From assembly GCA_963573305.1 (NCBI GenBank), contig OY754327.1, positions 143,632,855 to 143,696,854 of the forward strand: a stretch of 64,000 nucleotides of DNA, read 5' to 3'. The position numbers and the translations under genes are program-made. Below the pieces are notes generated by a model that did no database searches, was not told the origin of the DNA, and was given only the letters and a program-made list of their open reading frames with translations. The stretch is from Pyrrhosoma nymphula (taxonomy: Eukaryota > Arthropoda > Insecta > Odonata > Coenagrionidae). Positions 60,990-64,000 of the stretch are shown here, one piece after another (position 1 is the stretch's first letter; every line of letters begins with the position of its first letter).

Positions 60990-62150
60990 AAGCACAACGT
61001 AAAATCGCTCGACGTTCACTAGAGCATCATTCAGTGCAATCAATGCGTTCGATGAGTAATCCATACATACACACAAACCCATCACGCTATTACCTTTCGG
61101 GGTAGGCAAAGTCAAAGAGGCTGTCAAAAACATGAGAAAACAGTTTATAAACTAAAGGCATGCCGACAACTGACCCCACTATCCATTACAACCTCCTTGT
61201 TGAATATAATTTTTCCTTCCGTTAAACCTGGAATTCTACTCGATTTAGAGAATAGAAATCCAGCGTCCGTCTTGTGTACTTTAGAAACAAAACATCCTTT
61301 AATTGACGTCTCTTATGACGTTCTAATTAGAGAAAAAAGCTTGAATTGATTCACGGACTAACAGTTATAGTTGTCTCTTTTACCTACTGCATGAACATTT
61401 AGTGAAAATTGATACAATTTTATTAGTAATTTTTTAATGTTGCGATCTGATTCTAACCCAGAGAATGCAGAATAGAATATTTACTTATTGTTGCTCAATA
61501 AATAAAAGTAAATATGCGACCACTGACACCAACTCTGGAAGTTGGTGTTTCTCTCATCTAAAAATTGTGCATATTGATATACTTGGAATGAACGATGATG
61601 CAATGCTGAAAGAAAACTACCAATTCATTGGATTATTTTTCAACGACTTAGCATTTTGATTGACTTAGCATCGTGTCTAGTTGAACATTTAGGAAAATCT
61701 CAATCTGAAGCGATATTCATCAACCTAAATTGGAAGCTACTGGTCTAATATGCATGTGAACTTTGGAACAATAAAATAAAAATTTTATTTGCGACTACCA
61801 AACATTCAATAATTCTAGCAAAATATTATTTTGGGGTATTTGTGGGTTTTATGTGTGCATGATTTTAACGCTGGAAAAGGAAAGCAATTTTTAACCAACA
61901 TGATCAATACTACTACCATTTGTATTACGCATGAGCTGAATACCAGAGCCTTGGTGATATCGTTACATCGTCATATCTATTCTTCAATCATAGTAGTCAT
62001 GATTCTTAATCGTTCTTGGCCTTCCATTCGTGATCATCGCAATTAACTTATCATTATAACGCAGTATTTGTATTTTTTCAAGCCTATATGACCTGCAATC
62101 ATTGAAAGGCAATTAATTGAAAAGTGCAAACTCCTTGTTTACTCATCAGA
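60990..62150. other. AT-rich non-coding DNA
   Basis: No recognisable genes. Confidence 0.45.
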
Positions 62151-62199
62151 AGTGTTTGCGGAAAAAGAAGGAGGGATAGGAATAGGAGTGAGGGTCATG

Positions 62200-62550
62200 A
62201 AAGGATGTGGGCTGGATGTTCCAGTAATGGACATGTATGAAAATGGTATACTTAGTTGGTTTGGCCATGTTGAGAGAATGGATTAAAGTCGAATCACGAA
62301 ACAGATACATGTATGATAGTGGAGTGAGAGGAAGGGGAAGACAGATGAAGTCACGGGTGAATGTGGTGGAAGACTCTTAAGAGGAGGAATATTAGGAGTC
62401 TGAAGAGTATATGGGAGAGCGTGCACGCTCTCCCATATACTGATGTATGAATCAATTATGAATGTAACAGAGGCGAAAGATGTATGCACGGATAGGGCAT
62501 CATGGAGAAATTTATTAAAAGAGAGCCAGTTTCCTAGGCCTAACACCAAT
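62200..62550 (+). pseudogene. LINE reverse transcriptase, C-terminal fragment
   Basis: The plus strand encodes a degenerate LINE ORF2 tail: ENGILSWFGHVERMD (the conserved 'LrWfGHVeRM' motif), a stop, SRITKQI, then an Arg/Gly-rich SGVRGRGRQ and, after a frame change and a palindromic insertion, EAKDVCTDRASWRNLLKES (the 'DR..WR.L' motif). It is a different lineage from the LINE at 38750-39860. 5' truncated and inactive. Confidence 0.75.
62406..62441. repeat. 36 bp perfect palindrome
   Basis: Positions 62406-62441 are identical to their own reverse complement, with centre GTGCAC. The palindrome sits inside the LINE fragment, between its two recognisable coding blocks. Confidence 0.95.
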
Positions 62551-63700
62551 ATTAGTTTTCCTTTTAAAACTTTGTTTCCAACTTTTAATAATTATTAATT
62601 ACAACAATGTCGTCCTAGAAAACATATACCTATTGAAAAGAGTCGTGGAGATAAAACAGCCTAGTCATACCCCTTTGTTTGTTTTACAGGTGCTGTCAGC
62701 TGTTTTCCCATATTAATAATAACATAGATATTTTGATAGAGACTTTACATATATGAATCTTATATATACGAGTATAATTCGATAAATTTCTTCCTTTTTT
62801 CGGCCCAAGAAAACTTAACATCGACTTTAAGCCCAGTCACTATAGTATTTATAAATATCGAGATTTTTTTTGGGTCAATGTTTTCGCGTATCGGTAGCAT
62901 AAAACCATATATGTATCCCTTTTATTCATTAGCCACGGATAATACAAGAACACTGTATATAGTGTTCTTGGGAGAATATTCGCCAAGTAATGAGTTAGAT
63001 TTATGTTCTAAGTTTCGTATTAGGGCCTAACACTGCCAAATACTTGGTCCTTTCGCTTTACAATATTAATGCATTCAACTAGGCCAATTGTATTATACAA
63101 ATAGCGTATAACCGACTCGAAACACTAGGATTTCCCGATTAACTACGAACGACGCAGAGGCCGTAAAACACGGTAAATATAGCAATCGATATGTTGCGTA
63201 ATTCTGACATGCCATCAGTAAAAATCACTTTATGAAATATTCTGAATATTGAACTTAATAATGAGATGAAACGAAAATATGTCGCCTTATCGACACGAAA
63301 TCGGGAATCGTGCGGTTCGTAGGCAATTCCCAATACACCAAACACTGAAGACGACCAACTGAGTTAAGACTATAGCTTCTAGCACTATAGCTTCATGAAT
63401 CCCCTTTTATATCTTTCATTCTGAGATCCGAGTACTTAGAAATGTCCTTCGTCTTCCGGAAAACATTCACATTTCCATAACCATTTACTCTTTGAATCTT
63501 GCCTTTGAATCTTCCTTGAAGTCATAAACATATAGGCAGCTTGTCGCAGTCCGAGCCACGAAATATTTCGAAGAACCACCAATACTTTCTCATCCAGCTC
63601 CGCTTTCTTCATCTTCTTTGCCAGATGTTAGGATATCTGATCATATATAAAATCTCTCTCCAGAGTCATGGCAACGTTTTACACCGAAAGCGTAAATCAC
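62551..63700. other. AT-rich non-coding DNA
   Basis: No genes. A 10 bp inverted repeat CAAGAACACT / AGTGTTCTTG lies at 62945-62970. Confidence 0.45.
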
Positions 63701-63712
63701 ATATATGTGTAG

Positions 63713-63742
63713 GTAGGTGACTGGATATATCCAGTCACCTAC
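63713..63742. repeat. 30 bp perfect palindrome
   Basis: Positions 63713-63742 equal their own reverse complement, centred on ATATAT, with arms starting GTAGGTGACTGG. No coding content recognised around it. The downstream frame to 63941 opens at GTG and is unrecognised. Confidence 0.93.
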
Positions 63743-64000
63743 TTACCGTTTTTCCTCCAACGCTACCAACTGTCACGCAGTCAACACTACGGGTGCGCTG
63801 GCCATGGCGAATGCTGCGGAAAGTGATGATACCCTCATTCAAGATGACGTCGACGGCGTAACTGCCTCATCACGCACGAACGCTGACAATCGCGTCGAAG
63901 GACGATTTAGACATCTACACGGCCGATTTTGTAGCAACTAAAGATATTTCCGATACATTTATTGAAAGTATATCTAATTTATTTCTATGTTTGTCGCTCA

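Noticed and set aside
60419..60997. 192-codon minus-strand frame in a GC island
   Set aside because: Low-complexity Arg/Ser/Pro composition with competing frames on both strands; no recognised domain.
63717..63941. 74-codon frame at the right edge
   Set aside because: Starts at GTG inside a palindrome, no recognised domain; could only be judged with sequence beyond the window.

Overview
This is a 64 kb stretch of AT-rich animal nuclear DNA, almost certainly from a large-genome, probably hemimetabolous insect. The placement rests on one recognisable gene exon. On the minus strand at 23999-24234 there is a signal peptide followed by a neuropeptide F (NPF) peptide ending in YSQVARPR, the core of the locust NPF peptide YSQVARPRF-amide, then a consensus splice donor. 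The repeat content fits an insect: tRNA-derived SINEs, non-LTR LINE remnants, hAT, mariner and Copia fossils. There are no bacterial-style operons, CRISPR arrays or rRNA genes.

Layout. Positions 1-23998 contain the minus-strand NPF intron. I found no exon 2 in them, so the intron is probably longer than 24 kb. They also carry SINEs (6.4-7.6 kb), a 438 bp inverted-repeat element (12.3 kb) and several GC-rich islands. At 24.0-25.1 kb lie the NPF first coding exon, a 5' leader free of upstream ATGs, a strong TATA box and a G-skewed upstream island. From 26 to 34.2 kb is a SINE-rich belt with more GC islands and an (AT)n microsatellite. From 34.6 to 41.8 kb is a DNA-transposon and LINE cluster: a 436 bp TA-flanked element, an internally deleted hAT copy with a perfect 8 bp target-site duplication, a decayed LINE reverse transcriptase, and a 1.2 kb element with long inverted termini. 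At 44.8-45.3 kb is a Myb/SANT-like ORF interrupted by one amber codon. At 48.3-48.7 kb is a Copia RNase H relic, at 55.2-55.5 kb a mariner relic, and at 62.2-62.5 kb a second LINE tail carrying a 36 bp perfect palindrome.

Only the NPF exon looks like a functional host gene. Everything else with coding similarity is a broken mobile-element gene, apart from the near-intact Myb/SANT-like ORF. About fifteen GC-rich, strand-asymmetric islands of roughly 300-1100 bp stand out from the AT-rich background; only one has a gene attached. All similarity calls come from reading translations by eye, without database searches, and element ends are approximate unless a target-site duplication is stated.
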